Shown one piece after another: positions 16,303 through 23,858 of a DNA stretch of 29,964 nucleotides. The notes under the pieces were generated by a model. That model was not told the DNA's origin, did not search any database, and worked only from the letters and a program-made list of their open reading frames with translations. Position 1 is the stretch's first letter, and every line of letters begins with the position of its first letter. The DNA is taken from assembly GCF_905196875.1 (NCBI RefSeq), contig NZ_CAJJWO010000062.1, forward strand, positions 1-29,964, in the 5' to 3' direction. The stretch is from an uncultured Parabacteroides sp. GTDB taxonomy: Bacteria > Bacteroidota > Bacteroidia > Bacteroidales > Tannerellaceae. Position numbers and translations under genes: made by a program.

Positions 16303-17184
16303 TTAAGTTTTTATCTGGTCAAACCCTTCTCCATATACTCCACGGACGATACTTTGTGATATGAATGCCTGGTGGTCTATTTGTTTTACCAGCCGGAAGA
16401 TGGATACGGATTCTGACTTCTTAGCCAGCAATACGACTACTTTAACGGGCTTTTTGGAATAACCTCCTACACCATCCAGAATAGTACATCCACGATCCAG
16501 ATCATGAATGATCCGATCGGCTATCTCATCATATTTTTGTGAGAATATAAGGAATTGTACGGATTGACGGTTACCATTTAGTACCATGTCGAGCACATAG
16601 TTGCTGATAAGCATTTCAACAAAACCGAACACGATCTTATCCACATTATGGAATAGGAAGAAAGAAGAGCTGATAATGAAGAAATCGCAGAATAACAAGG
16701 CACGTCCGATAGATATGTTCTTGTATTTGTTTACAATAGCTCCGATAATATCGGTTCCTCCCGTACTTCCGTTAGCAGAAAATACCAGTCCCAATCCGGC
16801 ACCGCAGAGGAGTGCACCGATCATGATTGCCATAAACGGTTGATCATGCAGTATAGGATTTCCTTTCAGCAACCATTCAAAAAATGACAGGGAAGCAGAA
16901 AGAGAGAATACACCAAAGATTGTCTTTATCAGGAATTTAAGTCCTAAAATCTTTAGAGCGGCTAATAGTAAGACTACATTGATAACAAAGTAAGAAACCG
17001 ATACCGGTATAGCGCCGCCGGTGGCAAAGAATATCAATGCACAGATACCACTGACACCACCGGTAACAATTTCATTAGACAGGATAAATGCATTGAATCC
17101 GAAACCATATAAAAGGGTTCCGAACAGAATCATCAGATAATCCTGTATAGAAAAAAATACTTTATAAAACTGAGCTGTTCTCAT
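16303..17184 (-). CDS. YitT-family membrane protein (DUF161/DUF2179)
   Basis: The 293-residue protein has five or so hydrophobic segments in the first 190 residues, including GTLLYGFGFNAFILSN, a glycine-rich TGGVSGICALIF and a later NGSTGGTDIIG motif typical of YitT proteins. A soluble C-terminal DUF2179 domain follows (about residues 210-290, DRGCTILDGVGGYSKKP and IVRGVYGEGF). The substrate is not known for the family. The start codon follows the leuS stop with no gap (TAA directly before ATG), so the two are translationally coupled. In many Bacteroidales this gene sits beside leuS and rdgB. Confidence 0.88.
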   Translation of the reverse strand: MRTAQFYKVFFSIQDYLMILFGTLLYGFGFNAFILSNEIVTGGVSGICALIFFATGGAIPVSVSYFVINVVLLLAALKILGLKFLIKTIFGVFSLSASLSFFEWLLKGNPILHDQPFMAIMIGALLCGAGLGLVFSANGSTGGTDIIGAIVNKYKNISIGRALLFCDFFIISSSFFLFHNVDKIVFGFVEMLISNYVLDMVLNGNRQSVQFLIFSQKYDEIADRIIHDLDRGCTILDGVGGYSKKPVKVVVLLAKKSESVSIFRLVKQIDHQAFISQSIVRGVYGEGFDQIKT

Positions 17185-20022
17185 TTAGATAACGATATTA
17201 ACGATCTTACCTGGAACGACAATTACCTTTTTAGGAGTCTTGCCTTCCATCCATTTAGCGGAACTTTCGTGGCTGAGAGCAACATTTTCTACCTCTTCAC
17301 GGGGCATATCAGCCGGGAGTTCCAGATTGAAACGGGCTTTTCCGTTGAATGAGATGGCGTAAGTAACTGAATTTTCTTTCAGATACTCTTCGTTGTGCTG
17401 CGGCCATGGAGCATCGCATATAGTTGTTTCGTGACCACATACATGCCATAACTCTTCTGCTGTGTGAGGTGCAAACGGAGCAAGTAAGATGATGAGTTGC
17501 TCCAGGATAGCACGCTTATTGCATTTCAGGCTGCCTAATTCGTTAATACAGATCATGAAAGCACTGATAGAAGTATTGTAAGAGAAATGCTCGATATCAA
17601 ATGTTACTTTCTTGATCAGTTTATGTAATGATTTTAATTCTTCAGCTGTGGGTTCAGCATCTGTGATCTGCAAACTTTCAGTATTTCCATAGAACAAAGC
17701 CCACAGTTTCTTCAGGAAGCGATGAACACCGTCAATACCATTTGTATCCCAGGGTTTGGATTGTTCCAACGGACCTAAGAACATTTCATACAGACGCAAA
17801 GTATCTGCACCGTATTTGTCTACGATCATATCCGGGTTTACTACGTTGAACATCGATTTAGACATCTTTTCAACAGCCCATCCGCAGATATATTTACCGT
17901 CTTCCAGTATAAATTCTGCATTATGATATTCCGGACGCCAGTTTTTGAAAGCTTCGATATCCAGTATATCATTGGATACAATGTTAACGTCTACGTGAAT
18001 TGGAGTTACTTCATACTGGTCTTTCAGGTTCAGAGATACGAATGTGTTGGTATCTTTGATACGATATACGAAGTTGGAACGTCCCTGGATCATACCCTGG
18101 TTGATCAGCTTACGGAACGGTTCGTCTTCGCAAATTGTTCCCATATCATACAGGAATTTATTCCAGAAGCGGCTGTAGATGAGGTGACCGGTAGCATGTT
18201 CCGTTCCACCGATATACAGGTCTACATTACGCCAGTATTCATTCACTTGTTTATCTACCAGGCCTTCATTGTTATGAGGATCCATGTAACGCAGATAATA
18301 AGCGGAAGAACCGGCAAAGCCCGGCATAGTACAAAGTTCCAATGGGAAAATTGTTTTATTGTCTATTTTGGATGTTTCTACAACCTTTTTGTTTACAGAA
18401 TCCCAAGCCCATTTAGTTGCATGTCCCAATGGAGGTTCGCCTGTGGCTGTCGGCAGGAATTTATCCACTTCCGGCAATTGTAACGGTAATACTTCGAATG
18501 GTAACATCTGAGGCATTCCGTCGGCATTGTAATAAACAGGGAACGGTTCGCCCCAATAACGTTGGCGGCTGAAGATGGCATCGCGCAGACGATAGTTAAT
18601 CTTTACACGTCCTAATTGATGTTCGGATACATATTTCTTGGTAGCGGCGATTGCTTCTTTTACAGTCAAGCCGTTTAATGACAAGTCGCAATAAGGGGTT
18701 ACATCCGGTCTCGGTGAATTGCAGACAATACCTTCTTTGGCATCGAAACTTTCTTCGCTTATATCGCAGCCTTCGATCAACGGGATAATAGGCAAGTTGA
18801 AATGTTTTGCAAATGCATAGTCGCGACTATCGTGTGCCGGAACTGCCATGATAGCACCTGTTCCATATCCGGCCAATACATAGTCGCTGATCCAGACGGG
18901 TACCGCATCACCTGTGAATGGATTGATAGCGTATGAACCGCTGAATACACCGGTTACAGAACGGTCGGCAATACGTTCACGTTCCGTACGTTTTTTGGTA
19001 CGATCCAAGTAGGCATCGACCTCCTGTTTTTGTTCGGGTGTCGTTAATTGTTCAACTAATTCGCTTTCGGGAGCCAATACCATGAAAGTTACACCGAACA
19101 TAGTATCTGCACGGGTTGTAAAGATGGTAAATTCTACATCACTATCTTTCACTTTGAATTGGATTTCGGCACCTTCGCTACGACCGATCCAGTTGCGCTG
19201 TGTCTCTTTCAGTGAATCCGTCCAGTCGATCGTATCCAGTCCGTCCAGCAAACGCTGTGCATAAGCAGATACACGCAGACACCACTGGCGCATCATTTTC
19301 TGCTCAACAGGGAAACCACCACGTTCAGAAACACCGTTCACGACTTCATCGTTAGCTAATACGGTTCCCAGTTCGGAACACCAGTTAACCATTGTATCAC
19401 CCAGGTAAGCGATACGATAGTTCAGCAATATAGCTTGTTTTTCTTTATCGCTTTTAGCTTTCCATTCTTCAGCGGTAAATTGCATTTCTTCACCACAAGC
19501 AGCATTCAGGCCTTCCGTGCCTACTGTTTCAAATGCTTCGATCAGACTTTCGATAGGTAATGCTTTCTTTTCGTCGTTACAGTAATAACTGTTGAACATT
19601 TTAATAAATGCCCATTGTGTCCAGTGGTAATATTCCTTATCGCATGTACGGATTTCACGGCTCCAGTCGTAGCTGAAACCTATCTTATCCATTTGCTCAC
19701 GATAACGGGCAATATTTTGCTTTGTTGTTACTTCGGGATGTTGTCCGGTTTGGATAGCATATTGTTCTGCAGGCAGACCGTAAGCATCATATCCCATTGG
19801 ATGTAATACGTTAAATCCCTGTAACCGTTTGAAACGGGAATAAATATCAGAAGCGATATAACCGAGCGGATGTCCAACATGTAGTCCTGCACCGGATGGG
19901 TAAGGGAACATATCCAACACGTAGTATTTGGGTTTATCTTTGTTTTCTTTCACTTTATAAACCCCGTTGGCAATCCAGTATTCTTGCCATTTTTTCTCGA
20001 TTTCTCTGAAATTGTACTCCAT
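17185..20022 (-). CDS. leuS: Leucyl-tRNA synthetase
   Basis: The 945-residue class I synthetase charges tRNA-Leu. The nucleotide-binding HIGH motif reads HVGH at residues 48-51 inside PYPSGAGLHVGHPLGY. The CP1 editing domain is recognisable by TTRADTMFGV and GYGTGAIMAVPAHDSRDYAF. KMSKS lies at 719-723 (EKMSKSMFNV). The C-terminal part carries the anticodon-binding helical domain (APFAPHTAEELW) and ends with KVIVVPGKIVNIVI. A Bacteroidetes-style insertion with FTAEEWKAKSDKEKQAIL is seen around residue 180. It is the first gene of the leuS-yitT unit, with a promoter about 45 nt upstream. Confidence 0.97.
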   Translation of the reverse strand: MEYNFREIEKKWQEYWIANGVYKVKENKDKPKYYVLDMFPYPSGAGLHVGHPLGYIASDIYSRFKRLQGFNVLHPMGYDAYGLPAEQYAIQTGQHPEVTTKQNIARYREQMDKIGFSYDWSREIRTCDKEYYHWTQWAFIKMFNSYYCNDEKKALPIESLIEAFETVGTEGLNAACGEEMQFTAEEWKAKSDKEKQAILLNYRIAYLGDTMVNWCSELGTVLANDEVVNGVSERGGFPVEQKMMRQWCLRVSAYAQRLLDGLDTIDWTDSLKETQRNWIGRSEGAEIQFKVKDSDVEFTIFTTRADTMFGVTFMVLAPESELVEQLTTPEQKQEVDAYLDRTKKRTERERIADRSVTGVFSGSYAINPFTGDAVPVWISDYVLAGYGTGAIMAVPAHDSRDYAFAKHFNLPIIPLIEGCDISEESFDAKEGIVCNSPRPDVTPYCDLSLNGLTVKEAIAATKKYVSEHQLGRVKINYRLRDAIFSRQRYWGEPFPVYYNADGMPQMLPFEVLPLQLPEVDKFLPTATGEPPLGHATKWAWDSVNKKVVETSKIDNKTIFPLELCTMPGFAGSSAYYLRYMDPHNNEGLVDKQVNEYWRNVDLYIGGTEHATGHLIYSRFWNKFLYDMGTICEDEPFRKLINQGMIQGRSNFVYRIKDTNTFVSLNLKDQYEVTPIHVDVNIVSNDILDIEAFKNWRPEYHNAEFILEDGKYICGWAVEKMSKSMFNVVNPDMIVDKYGADTLRLYEMFLGPLEQSKPWDTNGIDGVHRFLKKLWALFYGNTESLQITDAEPTAEELKSLHKLIKKVTFDIEHFSYNTSISAFMICINELGSLKCNKRAILEQLIILLAPFAPHTAEELWHVCGHETTICDAPWPQHNEEYLKENSVTYAISFNGKARFNLELPADMPREEVENVALSHESSAKWMEGKTPKKVIVVPGKIVNIVI

Positions 20023-20061
20023 AATATCTAATCGTTTTTTATCGTTTTCAGTTTAAAGCCA

Positions 20062-20069
20062 CAAAGTTA
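20062..20069 (-). promoter_or_regulatory. -7 element of leuS
   Basis: The minus-strand TAACTTTG matches TAnnTTTG and lies 40 nt upstream of the leuS ATG. No T-box or leader peptide is visible in the short leader. Confidence 0.6.
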
Positions 20070-20133
20070 GTCAATTTATTTTGTTTTACTTCACATAACT
20101 TATTTTCGGTCGGGAGTTACCTGGCTTTTTGGG

Positions 20134-20150
20134 TATCATAAATTGTGATA
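20134..20150. promoter_or_regulatory. 17-bp palindromic operator-like site
   Basis: TATCATAAATTGTGATA matches the core at 9456-9472 at 16 of 17 positions. It lies between the leuS promoter and the C10 protease gene, 152 bp before the protease start. The rest of the 20070-20301 interval shows no clear TAnnTTTG on the plus strand; TTTCTTTG near 20200 is the nearest match. Confidence 0.5.
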
Positions 20151-20301
20151 TCAAAGAAAATACTTCTTCATTAAAGTGGAAAGGGGAACTATTTTTCTCC
20201 TTTCTTTGTTATAAGAACACCTTTATTAAGGAAGAAGTAAAACGCCATTAATGCCCTTCAACCAAACCTCTGATAAGCGCAAACTAAGTTTAAACTAAAA
20301 A

Positions 20302-22137
20302 ATGACGAGTATGAGAAGATGTACTTTTATTTTCTTTATCGCCTTGTTGACAATGTCGATAAGTGCTGCACCTATTGATGTAAAACAGGCGAAGAGCGTA
20401 GCACTCAGTTTCCTGAAGAGTAATTCTCCGCAGACAAAAGCTTCGGAGTCGGGGTTGACACTGGTCTGGTCGGATGCCGGAGCGGCTACCAAATCAGCCG
20501 GTTCCGTACAGGATGCTACCTTTTACGTATTTAACCGTGAAGATGCCGACGGCTTTGTCGTTGTGGCCGGTGATGATGCCGTATATCCTATTCTAGGTTA
20601 TGGTATGCAGCAACTGTTTGAAAAAGACTCCATGCCGTCCAACCTGCGTGGATGGTTTGAAAGTTACCAACGCCAGATCAACTGGATACGTGAAAATAAA
20701 CCGGAAGTTTCGAAGGACGTCACAGCCGCTTGGTATGAAGTTCGTCAGGGCAAGATGCAATTGAAATCGACCGGAACATTGTTAACAACTGTCCTTTGGG
20801 ATCAGATGACACCTTATAATAACTTATGCCCGGTAGTAAACAGCCAGCGTACTCCCACCGGATGTGTTGCCACCTCGACAGCTATCGCTATGCAATATCA
20901 TAAATGGCCGGACGTAGGGCAGGGAAGTCATTCTTATACTTCGCAGACCTACAATCTGTCTCTTTCTGCTACTTTCGACACTCCATACCAGTGGGATAAC
21001 ATGCCTTCTACCTACACGGCAGGACAGTATACTACTGAGCAGGCCCAAAACGTAGCTACCTTAATGTACGATTGCGGTGTTTTCTCAGAAATGAATTATG
21101 CTCCCGGTAACAGCGGTGCCTTGACATTAACGGCAGCCCAAGGGCTTGTCAATTATATGAAATACGATAAATCCCTTCATGTCCTGCAACGCGATAATTA
21201 TCAGAAAAACGAATGGGAAGCTATTATCAAAGGTGAACTAGATGATAATCGCCCTGTTGTCTATGGGGGTGAGAATGATCAAAAAGAAGGTCATCAATTT
21301 ATCATCGACGGTTACAACGATGCTGATTATTATCATGTGAACTGGGGATGGAGCGGACTGGCTAACGGGTATTACCTGTTATCTGTCCTCGAACCCGAAG
21401 TGCAGGGAACCGGTGGCAATAGCGGAGGTGGTTTCTCGCTTGGCCAGGATGCCATTATCAGTATGAAGAAACCGGTGGTAGGTTCTACCTATCAGGATGT
21501 ATTGGCCTTTTTCTATGGGGAAAATGAGGGTACTGTCTTTGCCGGTCTTGAAGCTACCACAGAAGATTTTGAAGAAAATCAGCTTTTCGGTGTCCAGTAT
21601 GGTTATGTAGGCAACATGAGTATCCGTGATTTTTCAGGTAACCTGGTTGTTGCTCTTGTAGACAAAAACGGGAATACAAAAGAATTTATCTCCAGTGAAG
21701 AGCCTGTTACTATCCAGATCGAACGTGGAGTAGGACAGGAAGTTCCTTGTACGATCACAAAAACGATCGCTCCCGGTGACCGTATCCGTTTGTTATATAA
21801 AAGTAGCGATGGAAATGAATGGAAATGGGTAAGAGGTAATAACAATACAACCGGTGAAATCGTGGTAGCTGCCGATCCTTCTACTTCAACGGAAAATATA
21901 ACGGCCGAAACAGGTGTTTCCGTTTCTTATGACGTAGTCGGAACAGTTCGGATAACTGCCCCTATTGCAATTAAAGAAGTGGTTTTGTATGATATGAACG
22001 GACGATTGATGAAAAAACAATCAGCCGGTAATAATACTCAATTATCACTTTCTTATGATAGCTATCCGGCAGGAGTTTATGTATTGGAAGTTGTGACTGC
22101 GGCAGGAAGAAGTAGTCATAAACTGGTAAAGAAATAA
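20302..22137 (+). CDS. Secreted C10-family cysteine protease (streptopain/SpeB-like) with T9SS sorting domain
   Basis: The 611-residue preproprotein has a signal peptide ending around SISAA (residue 22), then a Spi-type propeptide (about 23-155, VKQAKSVALSFL and FVVVAGDDAVYPILGY). The C10 catalytic domain has nucleophile Cys188 in TPTGCVATSTAIAMQYHKWP, general base His331 in EGHQFIIDGY, and the following YHVNWGWSG segment. An extra beta domain follows (about 390-530). The last 80 residues form a T9SS type-A sorting domain (VVLYDMNGRLMKK, YPAGVYVLEVV, HKLVKK). It should be secreted as a zymogen, autoactivated and anchored on the surface or released. The start at 20302 is the first ATG; 20311 is an alternative that trims three residues. 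A terminator follows. Confidence 0.9.
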   Translation: MTSMRRCTFIFFIALLTMSISAAPIDVKQAKSVALSFLKSNSPQTKASESGLTLVWSDAGAATKSAGSVQDATFYVFNREDADGFVVVAGDDAVYPILGYGMQQLFEKDSMPSNLRGWFESYQRQINWIRENKPEVSKDVTAAWYEVRQGKMQLKSTGTLLTTVLWDQMTPYNNLCPVVNSQRTPTGCVATSTAIAMQYHKWPDVGQGSHSYTSQTYNLSLSATFDTPYQWDNMPSTYTAGQYTTEQAQNVATLMYDCGVFSEMNYAPGNSGALTLTAAQGLVNYMKYDKSLHVLQRDNYQKNEWEAIIKGELDDNRPVVYGGENDQKEGHQFIIDGYNDADYYHVNWGWSGLANGYYLLSVLEPEVQGTGGNSGGGFSLGQDAIISMKKPVVGSTYQDVLAFFYGENEGTVFAGLEATTEDFEENQLFGVQYGYVGNMSIRDFSGNLVVALVDKNGNTKEFISSEEPVTIQIERGVGQEVPCTITKTIAPGDRIRLLYKSSDGNEWKWVRGNNNTTGEIVVAADPSTSTENITAETGVSVSYDVVGTVRITAPIAIKEVVLYDMNGRLMKKQSAGNNTQLSLSYDSYPAGVYVLEVVTAAGRSSHKLVKK

Positions 22138-22160
22138 TCAGAATAGATCAGGTATTATAA

Positions 22161-22206
22161 TAAAAGCAGACCGAATTAATTAATAAAATAATCCAGTCTG
22201 CTTTTA
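22161..22206. terminator. Bidirectional terminator between C10 protease and sulfatase
   Basis: TAAAAGCAGAC (22161-22171) pairs perfectly with GTCTGCTTTTA (22196-22206) over 11 bp with a 24-nt AT-rich loop. T-rich sequence follows in both directions. It lies between the convergent stops at 22137 and 22249. Confidence 0.7.
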
Positions 22207-22248
22207 TATTTATCTTCTATCATCTCATTGAAGTCAACGATATGATCT

Positions 22249-23688
22249 TTATTTTTTCAGCAACGGCCAGTTAGGATCTTCGATATGTTCGCGTACCATG
22301 ATCTCTTTCAGCTCGGCCACCTTTTCCGGATATTTATCCAACAGGTTATATTTTTCCGAAGGATCGGCTGCTAAGTTATAAAGTTCATAATATGGTTTAT
22401 CTCCACGGATATTCATGTGTACCAGTTTCCATGAACCCTGGCGTACAGCCTGGCGACCATTCATTTCCTGGAATTCGAAATACAGGAATTCATGTTCCTT
22501 CTGTCCTTTGCGGTTTTGCAACAGCGGTAGCATACTTACGCCGTCCATTTCTTTCTGTTTCGCTTTCGGATGGATGATCTCTTCGAAAGTAGGTAATACA
22601 TCCCAGAAAGAACACATGAAATTCGTTTCTGTTCCCGGCTGAATATGTCCCGGCCATGAAATGATCATCGGCACGCGGATACCGCCTTCGTACAGGTCAC
22701 GTTTGTAACCACGGTAGATACCATTGCTGTTGAAGAAATCAGGATCGGCTCCACCTTCCATGTGAGGGCCGTTATCGCTGGCGAATATAATGATCGTGTT
22801 ATCGTATAATCCTTTGTCTTTCAGTTTCTGTACGATCTGTCCCACATATACGTCCAGGCGATAGATCATCGCTGCGAATGTGGCATGCGGATAAAGCTGT
22901 GTGCAGTAACCCCCTTTACGGAATCCCGGATTACCCGGTTCTGTTCCTTTATAAGCTTTTTCCGGATACATACCACGAAACTTCTTAATGATGCTGTCTT
23001 CCGGAACGATCAGTTCGGCGTGAGGTAAAATAGTCGGATACCACATGAAGAACGGCTCGTCTTCTTTTAGATTATCCAGGTAATCGAGTGCTTTCGAATG
23101 GATCAGGTCTTGCGAATAGGTTCCTTTTCCATATTCCACATCCAATACATTATCTTTCAGTTCGACATGTTGGTCGTTATCCCACAGATGGTCGGGATAA
23201 TAGCTATGTGCCAATAGCTGACAGTTATATCCGTAGAATGTTTCGCATCCTTGATTTTTAGGATCACCGGTAGTACCGATATAACCTAATCCCCATTTAC
23301 CGAAGGCAGATGTCTTGTATCCTGCATCTTGCATGACGTGGAAGATAGTACGTGCATCGGCAGGCAATGGAAATTGTCCTTCCGGATCCAGTTCCTTGTT
23401 TCCACGGATAGGAGTATGTCCGCTGTGTGTACCTGTCAACAGGCAGGAGCGGGAAGGGGCACTGACAGTTGTTCCTGAGTAACATTGGGTAAAACGCATA
23501 CCGTTTTGCGCCAGTTGGTCGATGTTGGGAGTGTTGAACTTTTCCTGTCCGTAGCAACTCAAATCGCCGTATCCCAGGTCATCTGCCAGGATGAATACGA
23601 CATTCGGTTTTTTGTCTTTGCTTTTCTGTGCATGCACAAAAGGGATGGCCGCAATCAGGCCGGAAGCGAGTAAAATAGTTTTTTTCAT
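22249..23688 (-). CDS. Ser-type sulfatase (arylsulfatase family S1)
   Basis: With the start at 23688 the protein has 479 residues and a clean signal peptide (MKKTILLASG to FVHAQ). NVVFILADDLGYGDLSCYG supplies the metal-binding Asp36/Asp37. The sulfatase signature is S-A-P-S-R at 76-80, with Ser76 as the residue converted to formylglycine, so maturation needs an anaerobic sulfatase-maturating radical SAM enzyme. HTPIRGN, GKWGLGYIG, FASDNGPH and GGIRVPMIISWPG are further family motifs. It should act in the periplasm on sulfated glycans or esters. It stands alone, without SusC/D or glycoside hydrolase genes. An ATG at 23715 is rejected because it overlaps the expected transcription start and places nine charged residues before the signal peptide. 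Confidence 0.92.
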   Translation of the reverse strand: MKKTILLASGLIAAIPFVHAQKSKDKKPNVVFILADDLGYGDLSCYGQEKFNTPNIDQLAQNGMRFTQCYSGTTVSAPSRSCLLTGTHSGHTPIRGNKELDPEGQFPLPADARTIFHVMQDAGYKTSAFGKWGLGYIGTTGDPKNQGCETFYGYNCQLLAHSYYPDHLWDNDQHVELKDNVLDVEYGKGTYSQDLIHSKALDYLDNLKEDEPFFMWYPTILPHAELIVPEDSIIKKFRGMYPEKAYKGTEPGNPGFRKGGYCTQLYPHATFAAMIYRLDVYVGQIVQKLKDKGLYDNTIIIFASDNGPHMEGGADPDFFNSNGIYRGYKRDLYEGGIRVPMIISWPGHIQPGTETNFMCSFWDVLPTFEEIIHPKAKQKEMDGVSMLPLLQNRKGQKEHEFLYFEFQEMNGRQAVRQGSWKLVHMNIRGDKPYYELYNLAADPSEKYNLLDKYPEKVAELKEIMVREHIEDPNWPLLKK

Positions 23689-23720
23689 GAATCTAAGATG
23701 TTTCTTGTCAGACATGCTGG

Positions 23721-23728
23721 CAAAGTTA
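23721..23728 (-). promoter_or_regulatory. -7 element of the sulfatase gene
   Basis: The minus-strand TAACTTTG matches TAnnTTTG. Transcription would start near 23714, giving a leader of about 25 nt to the ATG at 23688. Confidence 0.55.
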
Positions 23729-23754
23729 TATTTTTTTTCTGAAATAAACAGAGA

Positions 23755-23792
23755 AGGGGATACGTTTCAAATGTTACTTTGACGTATCCCCT
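23755..23792 (-). terminator. Terminator-like hairpin after the GLUG surface protein
   Basis: AGGGGATACGT (23755-23765) pairs perfectly with ACGTATCCCCT (23782-23792) around a 16-nt loop. It lies downstream of the GLUG gene and just upstream of the sulfatase promoter, so it should insulate the two. The U tract is weak on the minus strand. Confidence 0.55.
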
Positions 23793-23858
23793 CTGACTAG
23801 TAAACTCTATCGGTTTTGGCCATTTTTAGTCCGTTCAATTAAGGTCGTTTTATTCATT

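Noticed and set aside
17185..20022. T-box or leader-peptide control of leuS
   Set aside because: The leader from the TAACTTTG element to the ATG is about 35 nt, too short for either.
23689..23715. Earlier ATG start for the sulfatase
   Set aside because: It coincides with the expected transcription start and spoils the signal peptide.
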